From: Alphaproteobacteria bacterium
Lineage (GTDB): Bacteria; Pseudomonadota; Alphaproteobacteria; SP197
DNA: 46,805 bases
Assembly (NCBI GenBank): GCA_009694045.1
Contig: SHVY01000024.1
Location: 1 to 46,805, forward strand
Reading direction: 5' to 3'
The notes beneath the pieces were generated by a model. The model did not search any database. It had not been told where the DNA came from and worked only from the letters and a program-made list of their open reading frames with translations. A program made the position numbers and the translations under genes. Below are positions 17,647-26,601 of this stretch, one piece after another; the stretch's first letter is position 1, and every line of letters begins with the position of its first letter.

Positions 17647-19077
17647 ATGGCAGACCCCGAGCTCTACCGCCTCACCGCCCGCGCCGCCGTCAATCTGCTG
17701 CGGCGGGGCGAGGTCACGCCGGCCGAGCTGATCGCGGCGGCGGCGACGCGCATCGCGGCGACCGATGGGGCGCTGAACGCGCTGCCCACGCTTTGCCTGG
17801 ATCGGGCCCGCGACCACGCCAAGCGCATGGCGGCGGGGCGCGCGTCGCGCGGCGAGGGCGCCGGCGCCCTCTATGGCCTGCCGATCGCGGTCAAGGACCT
17901 GAACCCGGTCGCGGGCGTGCGCACCACCCAAGGTTCGCCGATCTTCGCCGACGACGTGCCGGCCCGCTCCGACATCATGGTCGAGACCCTGGAGGCGAAC
18001 GGGGCGATCGTCGTCGCCAAGTCCAATACGCCCGAGTTCGGCGCCGGGGCCCAGACCTACAATCCGGTGTTCGGCACCACGGCCAACCCGTGGGACACGT
18101 CCAAGACCTGCGCCGGCTCCTCGGGCGGGGCGGCGGTGGCGCTGGCCGCCGGCCAGGTGTGGCTCGCCACCGGCTCGGACCTCGGCGGGTCCTTGCGCAC
18201 GCCCGCGTCGTTCTGCGGCGTGGTCGGCTTCCGCCCCTCGCCCGGCCGGGTGGCGACGGGGCCCGAATCGCTGCCCTTCGGCCTGCTCTCGGTCGAAGGG
18301 CCGATGGCCCGCAACGTCGCCGATTGCGCCCTCATGCTCGACGCCATGGTGGGCGAGTTACCCGAGGACCCCCGGTCCCTGCCGGCGCCCCTCACCCCCT
18401 TCCAGGCGGCGGTGGACGCACCCGTGGCACCCGCCCGCGTCGCCTACAGCCCGAACCTCGGCATCCTGCCGGTGGAGCGCGAGGTCGCCGAGATCTGCGA
18501 AGCCGCCGTGCGCAAATTCGCCGACATCGGCGCGACCGTCGAGCTCGCCTGCCCCGATTTCGCCGACGCGCCCGACACCTTCCAGACGCTCCGCGCCGCC
18601 GGCTTCGCCACGTCGATGGCCGAGTTCTACATCAACCATAAGGACAAGCTGAAGCCCGAGATCATCTGGAACATCGAGAAGGGCCAGCGCCTGACCATCG
18701 AGGAGGTCGGCCGGGCCGAGCGGGCGCGGGGCGCGCTCTTCCACCGGGTGTTCGCGTTCTTCCGGACCTGGGACCTGCTGGTGACGCCCACCGCCATCGT
18801 CGCCCCGTTCGACAAGACGCAACATTGGGTGACCGAGGTCGAGGGCCAGCGCCTCGACGATTACGTCGCCTGGCTCACGTTCCCCGGGGCGATCACCCTC
18901 GCGGCCTGCCCGGCGATCTCCGTGCCCTGCGGCTTTACCCGCGCGGGCCTGCCGGTCGGCCTGCAGTTCGTGGCGGCACCGCGGGCCGAGGCGCGCCTGC
19001 TCTCCGCCGCGAAACTCTTCGAGGACGCGGCCGGCCTCGCCTCCGGCCTGCCGATCGATCCCCGGCCGCCGCGATGA
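17647..19077 (+). CDS. Amidase (amidase-signature family)
   Basis: This is a 476-residue amidase-signature hydrolase. The Ser-Ser-Lys triad is visible: K83 in AVKDLNPV, S158 in CAGSSGGAA and nucleophile S182 in GSDLGGSLRTPASF. The 24-residue spacing between the two serines matches the family. The C-terminal WLTFPGAITLAACPAISVP and GLPVGLQFVA blocks are present. There are no gatC or gatB neighbours and the C-terminus is of the general amidase kind, so it is unlikely to be the GatA subunit. The substrate is unknown. Its stop overlaps the next gene's ATG (ATGA, 19074-19077). Confidence 0.92.
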   Translation: MADPELYRLTARAAVNLLRRGEVTPAELIAAAATRIAATDGALNALPTLCLDRARDHAKRMAAGRASRGEGAGALYGLPIAVKDLNPVAGVRTTQGSPIFADDVPARSDIMVETLEANGAIVVAKSNTPEFGAGAQTYNPVFGTTANPWDTSKTCAGSSGGAAVALAAGQVWLATGSDLGGSLRTPASFCGVVGFRPSPGRVATGPESLPFGLLSVEGPMARNVADCALMLDAMVGELPEDPRSLPAPLTPFQAAVDAPVAPARVAYSPNLGILPVEREVAEICEAAVRKFADIGATVELACPDFADAPDTFQTLRAAGFATSMAEFYINHKDKLKPEIIWNIEKGQRLTIEEVGRAERARGALFHRVFAFFRTWDLLVTPTAIVAPFDKTQHWVTEVEGQRLDDYVAWLTFPGAITLAACPAISVPCGFTRAGLPVGLQFVAAPRAEARLLSAAKLFEDAAGLASGLPIDPRPPR

Positions 19078-19802
19078 TCGGCGCGCTCGTTCAGGCGTTC
19101 GGCGACCTGCTCGAGCCGAAGGTCCGGGTCGTGGTGGTGCAGGTCGCGCTGCTCACGGCGCTCGCCTTCGCCGCCGTCGGCGGGCTGCTGTGGTGGGCGT
19201 TCTCCGGGTTCGATCCGCCCGATGCCTCGTTGGGCCTCGACCTCGGGCTCTTTACCCTGCCGCCGGGCTGGATCGTCGATGCCCTGGTCTGGACCGTCAA
19301 CGGGCTCCTCGGCATCTTCGGGGTCCTGCTGTTCCTCGCGCTCTTCTGGCTGGGCTTCGTGGTGGTCGCCCAGAACGTCGCCGGACTCTTTCTCGATAAG
19401 GTGGTCGACGCGGTCGAGGCGCGGCACTTCCCCGGTCTGCCGTCGCCCGGCCAGTCGTTCCGTCAGGCAATCGCCGCCGGGTTCAACCTCACCGCCATGG
19501 TGATCGGGGTGAACCTGCTGATGCTGCCTGTCTACCTGATCCTCACCTTCCTGCCGCCGGCCAACCTCGTGCTGTTCTATCTGGTGAATGGCTACCTGTT
19601 CGGGCGCGAGTATTTCGAGACCGTCGCCTACCGGCGCGAGCAGGGTCCGGCCGCCGAGCTACTCTGGCGTGCGCGGCGAGGCCGCTGGGTGCTGGCCGGA
19701 GCGATCATCGCCGGGCTGATGTCGGTGCCGGTCCTGAACTTCGTGGCGCCGATCGTCGGGGCCGCGTTCATGACGCATCTTTTGCACCGAGCTCGAGTCT
19801 GA
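19074..19802 (+). CDS. EI24/CysZ-like integral membrane protein
   Basis: This 242-residue inner-membrane protein has about four to six hydrophobic segments and belongs to the EI24 domain family. The typical signatures are the C-terminal NGYLFGREYFETVAYRR and the preceding ANLVLFYLVNGY. Characterised relatives (CysZ) import sulfate. The alphaproteobacterial branch is mostly uncharacterised, so sulfate transport is only a suggestion. Translation is probably coupled to the amidase, which it overlaps by four bases. It converges on the TusA-like gene with a six-base gap and no obvious terminator. Confidence 0.8.
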   Translation: MIGALVQAFGDLLEPKVRVVVVQVALLTALAFAAVGGLLWWAFSGFDPPDASLGLDLGLFTLPPGWIVDALVWTVNGLLGIFGVLLFLALFWLGFVVVAQNVAGLFLDKVVDAVEARHFPGLPSPGQSFRQAIAAGFNLTAMVIGVNLLMLPVYLILTFLPPANLVLFYLVNGYLFGREYFETVAYRREQGPAAELLWRARRGRWVLAGAIIAGLMSVPVLNFVAPIVGAAFMTHLLHRARV

Positions 19803-19808
19803 TCGGGG

Positions 19809-20102
19809 TTATTCCGGGTTTCTTCCGGGCGCCGTGAGGGCAATTCCGGACTTTTTGGCGATCAAGATATAGTGGGCACTGCCCGGTGCCTCGGGGGCGA
19901 GCGCCAGCACCTCGTGGCCCGCCTCGGCCAACGCGCGGGGCACGTTCTCGAGCGGTTCTCCGGCGTTCAGACGGATGCGCGCCGTCTCTCCGCTTGACAT
20001 GCGTTCAAGCAGTAACTTAGCCTTCACGAAGGTGAGGGGGCATACGTCCCGCGTAATGTCCAGGACGTGGTCGACGGGCTCCAGAATAGTGTCAGGTTTC
20101 AT
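19809..20102 (-). CDS. TusA/YedF-like sulfurtransferase family protein
   Basis: This small cytosolic protein (97 residues) has the TusA fold: VLDITRDVCPLTFVKAKLLL with the active-site C21, then SGETARIRLNAGEPLENVPR and a C-terminal strand. The family CPxP motif is CPLT here, so the second proline is missing, as in many alphaproteobacterial members. TusA proteins carry persulfide sulfur to tRNA modification or cofactor pathways. Its role here is unknown. It is divergent from the mucR-like gene with a 57-base gap that must hold both promoters. Confidence 0.85.
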   Translation of the reverse strand: MKPDTILEPVDHVLDITRDVCPLTFVKAKLLLERMSSGETARIRLNAGEPLENVPRALAEAGHEVLALAPEAPGSAHYILIAKKSGIALTAPGRNPE

Positions 20103-20159
20103 CAGATCAGTGCCCGATTCGGGTGCATTTTCCAGGCAGTTTCATCGGGGGAAGAACAC

Positions 20160-20570
20160 ATGAATGACCAAGCGGACCGGGGCGAAATCCTTGCCTTGAC
20201 TGCGGAGATCGTGTCGTCGCACGTATCCAACAACAATCTGACCGTGGCCGAATTGGCCGACCTGATCCGTACCGTGCATACCTCGCTGGCCGGGGCCGGC
20301 GAGGTACGCACGGTACCCGATCGGCCGCGACCCGCCGTGCCCATCCGTCGCTCGATCACCCCCGATTATATCGTCTGCCTCGAGAACGGCAAGCGCCTGA
20401 AGACTCTCAAGCGCCATCTGCACAGCCGGTATAATATGACCCCGGAAGGGTATCGTGAACGCTGGGGCTTGCCGGCGGATTACCCCATGGTGGCGCCGAA
20501 CTATGCGGCCCGCCGCAGCGTGCTGGCGAAGGAAATCGGGCTTGGGACGAAGCGGCGCCGCAAGGTCTGA
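20160..20570 (+). CDS. MucR/Ros-family zinc-finger transcriptional regulator
   Basis: This 136-residue protein is of the Ros/MucR type, alphaproteobacterial H-NS-like repressors of exopolysaccharide, motility and virulence genes. The N-terminal LTAEIVSSHVSNNNLTVAEL is the MucR oligomerisation region. The zinc-finger block YIVCLENGKRLKTLKRHLHS keeps the first Cys and the His but has Asn where a second Cys or Asp usually sits. The conserved YNMTPEGYRERWGLPADYPM and NYAARRSVLAKEIGLG follow. ATG 20160 has GGGGGAAG just upstream. The fur gene follows 28 bases downstream, so the two may be cotranscribed. Confidence 0.93.
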   Translation: MNDQADRGEILALTAEIVSSHVSNNNLTVAELADLIRTVHTSLAGAGEVRTVPDRPRPAVPIRRSITPDYIVCLENGKRLKTLKRHLHSRYNMTPEGYRERWGLPADYPMVAPNYAARRSVLAKEIGLGTKRRRKV

Positions 20571-20598
20571 CGAACATCCGGTCCTCCGGAGAGATGCG

Positions 20599-21027
20599 AT
20601 GGCATCGCGCATCGAAGAGGCCTGCCTGGCCAGAGGGATGAAGATGACGGACCAGAGGCGCGTGATCGCACGCGTCCTGTCCGGTGCCGACGATCATCCT
20701 TCGGTGGACGAGCTACACCGCCGCGTGTCCGACCCCAAGGTTAGCCTCGCCACCGTCTATCGGACGGTCCGCCTGCTCGAGGAAGCGAACATCATCGAGC
20801 GCCACGAGTTCCGCAACGGCCGGTCGCGCTACGAGATGGCGGCCGAGATCCACCACGATCACCTGATCGACGTCCAGAGCGGCGAGGTGATCGAGTTCCG
20901 CAGCGAGACGATCGAGGCCCTGCAGCGCGAGATGGCCGAGAAGCTCGGCTATCGCCTCGTCGACCATCGCCTGGAGCTCTATGGCGTCCCCCTCGGTGTC
21001 CCGCGCAAGACGGACGAGCGGCGCTGA
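20599..21027 (+). CDS. fur: Fur-family transcriptional regulator
   Basis: This 142-residue metal-responsive repressor has a winged-helix domain (KMTDQRRVIARVL to LATVYRTVRLLEEANIIERHEF), the metal-binding HHDH motif at residues 85-88 and H33. It lacks the C-terminal CxxC pair found in gamma-proteobacterial Fur, as is usual in alphaproteobacterial Fur/Mur proteins. The regulated metal could therefore be iron or manganese. The HHDHLIDVQSGEVIEF segment and position before olsB are typical of Rhodospirillales fur. A second Fur-family gene, the Irr type, lies at 41862. Confidence 0.9.
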   Translation: MASRIEEACLARGMKMTDQRRVIARVLSGADDHPSVDELHRRVSDPKVSLATVYRTVRLLEEANIIERHEFRNGRSRYEMAAEIHHDHLIDVQSGEVIEFRSETIEALQREMAEKLGYRLVDHRLELYGVPLGVPRKTDERR

Positions 21028-21055
21028 CCGACATGACGTTTCCCCCGCGACGATC

Positions 21056-21904
21056 ATGGTGAACGCCCCGGCGGAACCTCCTGCGCGGACGCGCGTGGTC
21101 GTCGATCCGCTGAAGGAAGGGATGCGCGTGGGCGCCCTGGAGGTGCGGCTCGCGCGGGGCGCCGCCGATGTCCAGGCCGTGCAGGAACTGCGCTACCGGG
21201 TCTTCTACCAGGAGATGACCGCGCGACCGACCGAGGACATGCTTCGGCTGCAGCGCGACTTCGACGCGTTCGACGAGATCTGCGATCACCTGCTGGTGGT
21301 CGACCACGACCGCGATCCGCGCGGAGCCGTTGTTGGCACCTACCGGCTCCTGCGCCGGTCCAAGGTGCCGGCGGGTCGCCAGTTCTACACCGCGAACGAG
21401 TACGACATCGCCAAGCTGCTGTCGCTCGACGGCGAGATGGTGGAGCTGGGTCGGAGCTGCGTCGACCCGAGCTACCGCAGCGGCGCCGCGATCCAGATCC
21501 TGCTCCGGGGCATCGGCGCTTACGTCACCTACCATGACTGCGTCGCCATGTTCGGCTGCGCGAGCTTGCCCGGCACCTCCGTCGATGCGGTTGCGGCGCA
21601 ATTGAGCTACCTCTTCCACCGGCATCTGGCGCCCGAGTCGATCCGACCGCGCGCGCTGCCCGAGTGCTACACGGCCATGGACCGGGTGGCCCTGGACGAG
21701 CTCGACGAACGGCGCGCCCTCGTCTCGTTGCCCCCGCTGGTCAAGGGATACTTGCGCGCCGGATGCAAGATCGGCAATGGCGCCGTCATCGACCAGCAGT
21801 TCCAGACGATCGATGTCTGCGTGGTGCTGCACATGGACGTGGTGTCGGCGAAATTCCGCAGCCGCTACGAGTACAGCGCCGATCCAAAGGCCGACGACGC
21901 GTGA
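21056..21904 (+). CDS. olsB: L-ornithine N-alpha-acyltransferase (OlsB-like, GNAT fold)
   Basis: OlsB makes lyso-ornithine lipid by acylating ornithine with a 3-hydroxyacyl group, the first step to ornithine membrane lipids. The 282-residue protein has the family blocks ELRYRVFYQEM, DEICDHLLVVD, VGTYRLLRR, the segment MVELGRSCVDPSYR and MFGCASLPGT. Its C-terminal PPLVKGYLRAGCKIGNGAVI and DVCVVLHMD are the hemolysin-like acyltransferase hallmark. ATG 21056 is chosen over the longer frame from 20981, which lies inside fur. It overlaps olsA by four bases (GTGA). Confidence 0.85.
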   Translation: MVNAPAEPPARTRVVVDPLKEGMRVGALEVRLARGAADVQAVQELRYRVFYQEMTARPTEDMLRLQRDFDAFDEICDHLLVVDHDRDPRGAVVGTYRLLRRSKVPAGRQFYTANEYDIAKLLSLDGEMVELGRSCVDPSYRSGAAIQILLRGIGAYVTYHDCVAMFGCASLPGTSVDAVAAQLSYLFHRHLAPESIRPRALPECYTAMDRVALDELDERRALVSLPPLVKGYLRAGCKIGNGAVIDQQFQTIDVCVVLHMDVVSAKFRSRYEYSADPKADDA

Positions 21905-22734
21905 AGGACCTCGTCTCCACGCCGATCGCGACCATCCGCCTCGTCGCCTATGTCCTGTGGACGGTCGTCCTGTTGCCGTTGCAGGCCGTCGCCGTGCGCT
22001 GCGGCAGCCGCGTCGCCCAGCACATCCCGATGCTCTATCACCGGGGCTGCTGCCGAATCATCGGATTCCGCATCGAGCGCCATGGCATGCCGGTGCAGTC
22101 CAGCCCGGTGCTGTTCGTGAGCAACCACAGCTCGTATCTCGACATTTCCGTGCTCGGCGGCCTGATTCCAGGGTCGTTCGTCGCCAAGACGGAAGTCGGT
22201 TCCTGGCCGCTGTTTGGGCTTTGCGCCAAGCTGCAGCGCAGCGTTTTCGTGGATCGCCGCCGCTGCACCACGGATACCCAGCTCAACGAACTCGCCCGCC
22301 GGTTGGAGCAGGGCGACAACCTCATCCTGTTTCCCGAGGGCACCAGCAACGACGGCAATCGGGTGCTGCCGTTCCGCAGCGCGCTGCTGGCCGTCGCCGA
22401 AAGACCGATCGGCGATCGCCCCTTGACGGTCCAGCCGGTATCCATCGCCTATGCGCGCCACAGCAACCTGCCCATGGGGCGCTACCTGCGCCCGTGCTAC
22501 GCGTGGTACGGCGATATGGGCCTGATGGGTCACCTGTGGCGGGTGATGTGCCTGGGGCCGGCGACGGTCGTGGTTCGGTATCACGCCCCGGTGACCATCA
22601 CCGAGCACGCCGATCGCAAGGCGCTCACGCGCCACTGTCACCAGGTCGTCAGCGAAGGGGTGATCGCGTCGATCCGTGGCGGTCCCCAAAGGTCCGGTCG
22701 GGGAACCGGGCATCCAAGCCCGGCGGCGGCTTGA
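21901..22734 (+). CDS. olsA: Lyso-ornithine lipid / 1-acylglycerol-3-phosphate acyltransferase (OlsA-like)
   Basis: This is a 277-residue PlsC-family membrane acyltransferase. It has an N-terminal membrane anchor (residues 8-33), the catalytic NHSSYLD (H76 and D81) and FPEGTSNDG (144-152). OlsA O-acylates lyso-ornithine lipid made by OlsB, and the direct olsB-olsA overlap (GTG 21901 in the GTGA) supports that role. A plain PlsC function in phosphatidic acid synthesis cannot be excluded. The GTG start follows from the overlap. The C-terminal 20 residues are low-complexity. Confidence 0.87.
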   Translation: MKDLVSTPIATIRLVAYVLWTVVLLPLQAVAVRCGSRVAQHIPMLYHRGCCRIIGFRIERHGMPVQSSPVLFVSNHSSYLDISVLGGLIPGSFVAKTEVGSWPLFGLCAKLQRSVFVDRRRCTTDTQLNELARRLEQGDNLILFPEGTSNDGNRVLPFRSALLAVAERPIGDRPLTVQPVSIAYARHSNLPMGRYLRPCYAWYGDMGLMGHLWRVMCLGPATVVVRYHAPVTITEHADRKALTRHCHQVVSEGVIASIRGGPQRSGRGTGHPSPAAA

Positions 22735-22764
22735 CCCCCGGGACCGCGGTGCTAGAGTTTTTCC

Positions 22765-24189
22765 ATGGCTGAGGCCATGCGTCACCCTGACATCGCGCCG
22801 GCGTTGCCGGACCAAGGCTCGCCGTCGCGCGGGACACCCGACCGGGGCCTGTTCATCAAGACCTACGGCTGCCAGATGAACGTCTACGACTCCGGTCGCA
22901 TGGCGGACGTGCTGGCGCCGTTGGGTTACCGCTTGGTCGACGATCCAGCGGGCGCCGACCTGATCGTCCTCAACACCTGCCACATCAGGGAAAAAGCCGC
23001 CGAGAAGGTCTACTCGGAGATCGGCCGGTTGCGCCCGTTGAAGGCGCGACGGGCGAAGGCAGGCGGTCGGCTGGTGATCGCCGTCGCGGGCTGCGTCGCC
23101 CAGGCCGAAGGGGAGGAAATCACCCGGCGGGCGCCCGACGTCGACATCGTGCTGGGACCCCAGGCCTACCACCGGCTGCCGGAACTCGTCGCCCTCGCCC
23201 ATCGCGCGACGGGGTCGGTTCTCGACACGACTTTCCCGACCGAGCCCAAGTTCGACCACCTGCCCGCGGCCTTGTCGCCATCGGCCGTGTCGGCGTTCCT
23301 CACGGTGCAGGAAGGCTGCGACAAGTTCTGCACCTTCTGCGTCGTGCCGTACACGCGCGGTGCCGAATACTCACGACCCGTCGCCGCCGTGCTCGACGAG
23401 GCCCGTGCCCTGGTGGGTCGCGGCGCCCGCGAGATCGTGCTGCTGGGTCAGAACGTGAACGCCTATCACGGCGACGGCGCTGGGGGTGCCTGGTCCCTGG
23501 CACGGTTGATCGGCGCCTTGGCGCGGATTCCCGGGCTCCTGCGGCTGCGTTACACGACGTCGCACCCGTTGGAGATGAATGTCGACCTGATCGCGGCGCA
23601 TCGCGATATCGACATTCTGATGCCGCATCTGCACCTGCCCGTGCAATCCGGGTCCGACGCCGTCCTGGCGGCGATGAATCGCCGTTATCGCGCCGATGAC
23701 TATCGCCGGATCGTCGCCACGTTGCGCGCCGCGCGCCCCGATATCGCCCTGTCGGGGGATTTCATCGTCGGGTTTCCCGGCGAGACCGACGCGGATTTCC
23801 AAAGGACCCTCGATCTCGTCGACGCGATCAGTTTCGCGCCGTCGTTCTCCTTCAAGTACAGCCCGCGGCCGGGAACGCCGGGCGCCTTGCTGCCCAGGCC
23901 CGTGCCCGAGGCCCTGAAGGCCGAGCGGTTGGCGGTCCTGCAGGCGCGCCTCGACGCCCAGGCCGACGCATTCCATCGGGCCGCCATCGGCCGCCGCCTG
24001 CCGGTGTTGTTCGATCGTGCCGGGCGCCATCCGGGCCAGCGGGTCGGGCGGACCCCCTACCTTCAGACCGTCCACGTCGCGGCCGAGGACTCCGTCATCG
24101 GGACCGTGCGCGAGGTCGCGATCGTGCGGGCCCATGCCAACAGCCTGGAAGGACGCCTGGTGCTGCCGCCCGCGGAGGTTGCGGCTTGA
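22765..24189 (+). CDS. miaB: tRNA-2-methylthio-N6-isopentenyladenosine synthase MiaB
   Basis: MiaB is a radical-SAM methylthiotransferase that modifies A37 of tRNAs. It shows the N-terminal UPF0004 domain with cluster cysteines C36, C72 and C110, the radical-SAM motif C185-x3-C189-x2-C192 ([11 protein letters not shown]), and a C-terminal TRAM domain ([10 protein letters not shown] to LEGRLVL). The blocks [12 protein letters not shown] and [14 protein letters not shown] are typical of MiaB rather than RimO. The 474-residue length is normal. Its stop overlaps the TTG start of phoH by four bases, beginning the conserved miaB-phoH-ybeY-corC-lnt run. Confidence 0.96.
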   Translation: MAEAMRHPDIAPALPDQGSPSRGTPDRGLFIKTYGCQMNVYDSGRMADVLAPLGYRLVDDPAGADLIVLNTCHIREKAAEKVYSEIGRLRPLKARRAKAGGRLVIAVAGCVAQAEGEEITRRAPDVDIVLGPQAYHRLPELVALAHRATGSVLDTTFPTEPKFDHLPAALSPSAVSAFLTVQEGCDKFCTFCVVPYTRGAEYSRPVAAVLDEARALVGRGAREIVLLGQNVNAYHGDGAGGAWSLARLIGALARIPGLLRLRYTTSHPLEMNVDLIAAHRDIDILMPHLHLPVQSGSDAVLAAMNRRYRADDYRRIVATLRAARPDIALSGDFIVGFPGETDADFQRTLDLVDAISFAPSFSFKYSPRPGTPGALLPRPVPEALKAERLAVLQARLDAQADAFHRAAIGRRLPVLFDRAGRHPGQRVGRTPYLQTVHVAAEDSVIGTVREVAIVRAHANSLEGRLVLPPAEVAA

Positions 24190-25187
24190 AGGCCGCGCCC
24201 GGATCCGACGTGACGCCGCAAGATGCCGCGACCGCGTTTCTCACGTTCGACGACAATGGTTTGCTACCTCGGCTGTTCGGCAAGCACGACCAGAATCTGG
24301 CGCGGATCGAGCAGGAGCTGGGCGTGGCGGTCACGTCGCGGGGCAACCGCGTCTCGATCGCCGGGTCGGGCTGGGCCACCGAGGCGGCGCGCGGTGTCCT
24401 CGAAGGGCTCTATCGCCGGCTGAAGAGCGGCGTCGAGCTGTCGAGCGGCGAGATCGACGCGGCGATCCGGCTCACCCTCCAAGGCGCGGACGGGGTTGGG
24501 GACCACACCGAGATTCGTACGCCCAAGCGGCGCGTGGTCGCGCGATCCCCTACCCAGGCCGCGTTCCTCCGCGCCATGAGCGAGCACGAGCTGGTCTTCG
24601 CCGTCGGTCCCGCCGGCACGGGCAAGACCTATCTGGCGGTTGCCCGCGCGGTGGCCACGCTGACCGCGGGCGACGTTGATCGCATCATCCTGTCCCGACC
24701 CGCGGTCGAGGCCGGCGAACGGCTCGGGTTCCTGCCCGGCGACCTGCGCGACAAGGTCGATCCCTACCTGCGGCCGCTGTACGACGCCCTGCACGAGATG
24801 ATGCCCGGGGATAAGGTTCTGCGGCGGATGGAGGACGGCGATATCGAGGTGGCGCCGCTGGCCTTCATGCGGGGACGCACCCTGGTCAACGCCTTCGTGA
24901 TTCTCGACGAGGCGCAGAACACCACGCCGGTGCAGATGAAGATGTTCTTGACGCGGCTCGGCGAGAATTCGCGCATGGTGGTGACCGGCGATCTCTCCCA
25001 GGTCGACCTTGCCACCGGGACCCTGTCGGGCCTGTCCGACGCGCTGAGCACCCTGGTCGAGGTTCCCGGCGTCACGGTCGTCCAGTTCAGCAACGCCGAC
25101 GTGGCGCGGCACGGCCTTGTCACGCGGATCGTCAAGGCGTACGAGCAACGCGATCAGCAACGCAAGGACGGGAGCGGACAGCGCTGA
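24186..25187 (+). CDS. PhoH-like ATPase (YbeZ)
   Basis: This is a 333-residue cytoplasmic ATPase of the PhoH/YbeZ type. The N-terminal KH-like region (residues 15-75) precedes a P-loop [17 protein letters not shown] (141-157), [20 protein letters not shown], Walker [12 protein letters not shown] and [11 protein letters not shown]. It partners YbeY in 16S rRNA processing in other bacteria, and ybeY follows here with a one-base overlap. The start is TTG 24186, overlapping the miaB stop; no ATG or GTG nearby fits the family N-terminus. Confidence 0.94.
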   Translation: MKAAPGSDVTPQDAATAFLTFDDNGLLPRLFGKHDQNLARIEQELGVAVTSRGNRVSIAGSGWATEAARGVLEGLYRRLKSGVELSSGEIDAAIRLTLQGADGVGDHTEIRTPKRRVVARSPTQAAFLRAMSEHELVFAVGPAGTGKTYLAVARAVATLTAGDVDRIILSRPAVEAGERLGFLPGDLRDKVDPYLRPLYDALHEMMPGDKVLRRMEDGDIEVAPLAFMRGRTLVNAFVILDEAQNTTPVQMKMFLTRLGENSRMVVTGDLSQVDLATGTLSGLSDALSTLVEVPGVTVVQFSNADVARHGLVTRIVKAYEQRDQQRKDGSGQR

Positions 25188-25678
25188 TGGCCAACATCAT
25201 TGACGTAGCCGTCGCCGACGATCGCTGGGAAGACGAACTCGTCGATGCCAGTCACGGTTGTCGCCGCGCCGCCGAGGCGACCTTGACCGCGATCGGAATG
25301 GAACGTGCGGGCGGTTTCGAGGTCTCGATCGTCTTGTCCGACGACCGCATGGTCCAGGGTCTGAACCGGAAGTTTCGCGGCATCGACAAGACGACCAACG
25401 TGCTGTCCTTTCCGGCCGAAGCCAAGGGCACGCCGCGGTCGCGGCAGCAGCCGTTGGGCGACGTCGTGTTGGCGTTCCAGACCGTGCTGGCGGAAGCCAA
25501 GGCGCAGGGCAAATCGTTCTCGGATCATGCGACGCACCTGGTCGTGCATGGGGTCCTGCATCTGCTGGGACGCGACCACCAGATGGATGGTGACGCCGAG
25601 GCCATGGAAGCCCTGGAGGTCCAGATCCTGCGTCGGCTCGACGTCGCCAATCCCTATCGGGTGAGCGACCCCGCATGA
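25187..25678 (+). CDS. ybeY: Endoribonuclease YbeY (rRNA maturation factor)
   Basis: This 163-residue zinc-dependent endoribonuclease works in 16S rRNA 3'-end maturation. The metal site is intact in HGVLHLLGRDH with H121, H125 and H131. LNRKFRGIDKTTNVLSFP and the segment LGDVVLAFQTVLAEA are the other family blocks. The N-terminus ([17 protein letters not shown]) matches alphaproteobacterial YbeY. It overlaps phoH by one base and corC by four bases, so translation is tightly coupled. Confidence 0.95.
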   Translation: MANIIDVAVADDRWEDELVDASHGCRRAAEATLTAIGMERAGGFEVSIVLSDDRMVQGLNRKFRGIDKTTNVLSFPAEAKGTPRSRQQPLGDVVLAFQTVLAEAKAQGKSFSDHATHLVVHGVLHLLGRDHQMDGDAEAMEALEVQILRRLDVANPYRVSDPA

Positions 25679-26601
25679 GCGACTCCGGCCCCAGTACCCC
25701 CGGGAGCCCCGGGGCCATCGGCGCCCCGCCGAGCGAACGCGAGGACCGCGCGCCCGCGTCGCTCTATGTCTGGCTCCGAACCGCCTTCGGGTTTGGCGCC
25801 GACCGCAATCCACGCCAGGCCCTGCAACAGCTGATCGACAAGGAGCCCGAAGGCCCCGAGGATCTGGCCCCGGCCGAGCGGGACATGATAGCGAACCTGC
25901 TCCGATTCGGCGAGCTCAGGGTCGACGACGTCATGGTGCCTCGGGCCGACATCGTGGCGATCGACCGCGCGATGCCGCTCGACCAGATCGTCAGGTTGAT
26001 GATCGAGGCCGGTCATTCGCGCCTTCCGGTCTACCGCGACACCCTCGACGACGTGATCGGCATCGTTCATGTGCGCGACCTTCTACCCTTCTGGGGCGCC
26101 GATTCCGGCTTCGACCTGGAGCGCAAGTGTCGTCGGGCGATCTTCGCGCCGCCGTCCATGCGGGTGGTCGACCTCCTGCTGCAGATGCGCACCGGCCAGG
26201 TTCACATGGCCCTGGTGGTCGACGAGTACGGCGGCACCGACGGTTTGGTCACGATCGAGGACCTGGTGGAGCAGATCGTCGGCGATATCCAGGACGAGCA
26301 CGACGTCGAGGCCGGGCCGATGCTGATCGATCGGCCGGGCGGCGTGATCGAGGCGGACGCGCGCACACCGATCGAGGCCCTGGAACTTCGCCTGGGCATC
26401 GACCTGGTGTCCGACGACAGCGACGAGGACATCGACACCCTGAGCGGGCTGGTCTCGTCCCTGGCGGGGCGCGTGCCCACCCGTGGCGAGCTGATCGCGC
26501 ACAAGTCGGGGATCGAGTTCGAAGTGCTTGACGCCGATCCGCGCCGGGTGAAGCGACTGCGCGTCCACAAGGTGCCCGCGGCGGCGCCGACCAGCGAGTG
26601 A
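25675..26601 (+). CDS. corC: CorC/HlyC-family CBS-domain protein
   Basis: This 308-residue cytosolic protein has two CBS domains ([20 protein letters not shown] to about residue 200, including [20 protein letters not shown]) and a C-terminal CorC_HlyC domain (about 225-300, [19 protein letters not shown]). In enterobacteria CorC is linked to magnesium and cobalt efflux. Its place before lnt and after ybeY is widely conserved, and the real function may concern the envelope. It lacks the membrane domain of the larger CorB/HlyC paralogues. It overlaps lnt by four bases. Confidence 0.93.
   Translation: MSDSGPSTPGSPGAIGAPPSEREDRAPASLYVWLRTAFGFGADRNPRQALQQLIDKEPEGPEDLAPAERDMIANLLRFGELRVDDVMVPRADIVAIDRAMPLDQIVRLMIEAGHSRLPVYRDTLDDVIGIVHVRDLLPFWGADSGFDLERKCRRAIFAPPSMRVVDLLLQMRTGQVHMALVVDEYGGTDGLVTIEDLVEQIVGDIQDEHDVEAGPMLIDRPGGVIEADARTPIEALELRLGIDLVSDDSDEDIDTLSGLVSSLAGRVPTRGELIAHKSGIEFEVLDADPRRVKRLRVHKVPAAAPTSE

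Noticed and set aside
17647-19077. GatA subunit of the aspartyl/glutamyl-tRNA amidotransferase
   Set aside because: No gatC or gatB is adjacent, and the surroundings and C-terminus fit a general amidase.
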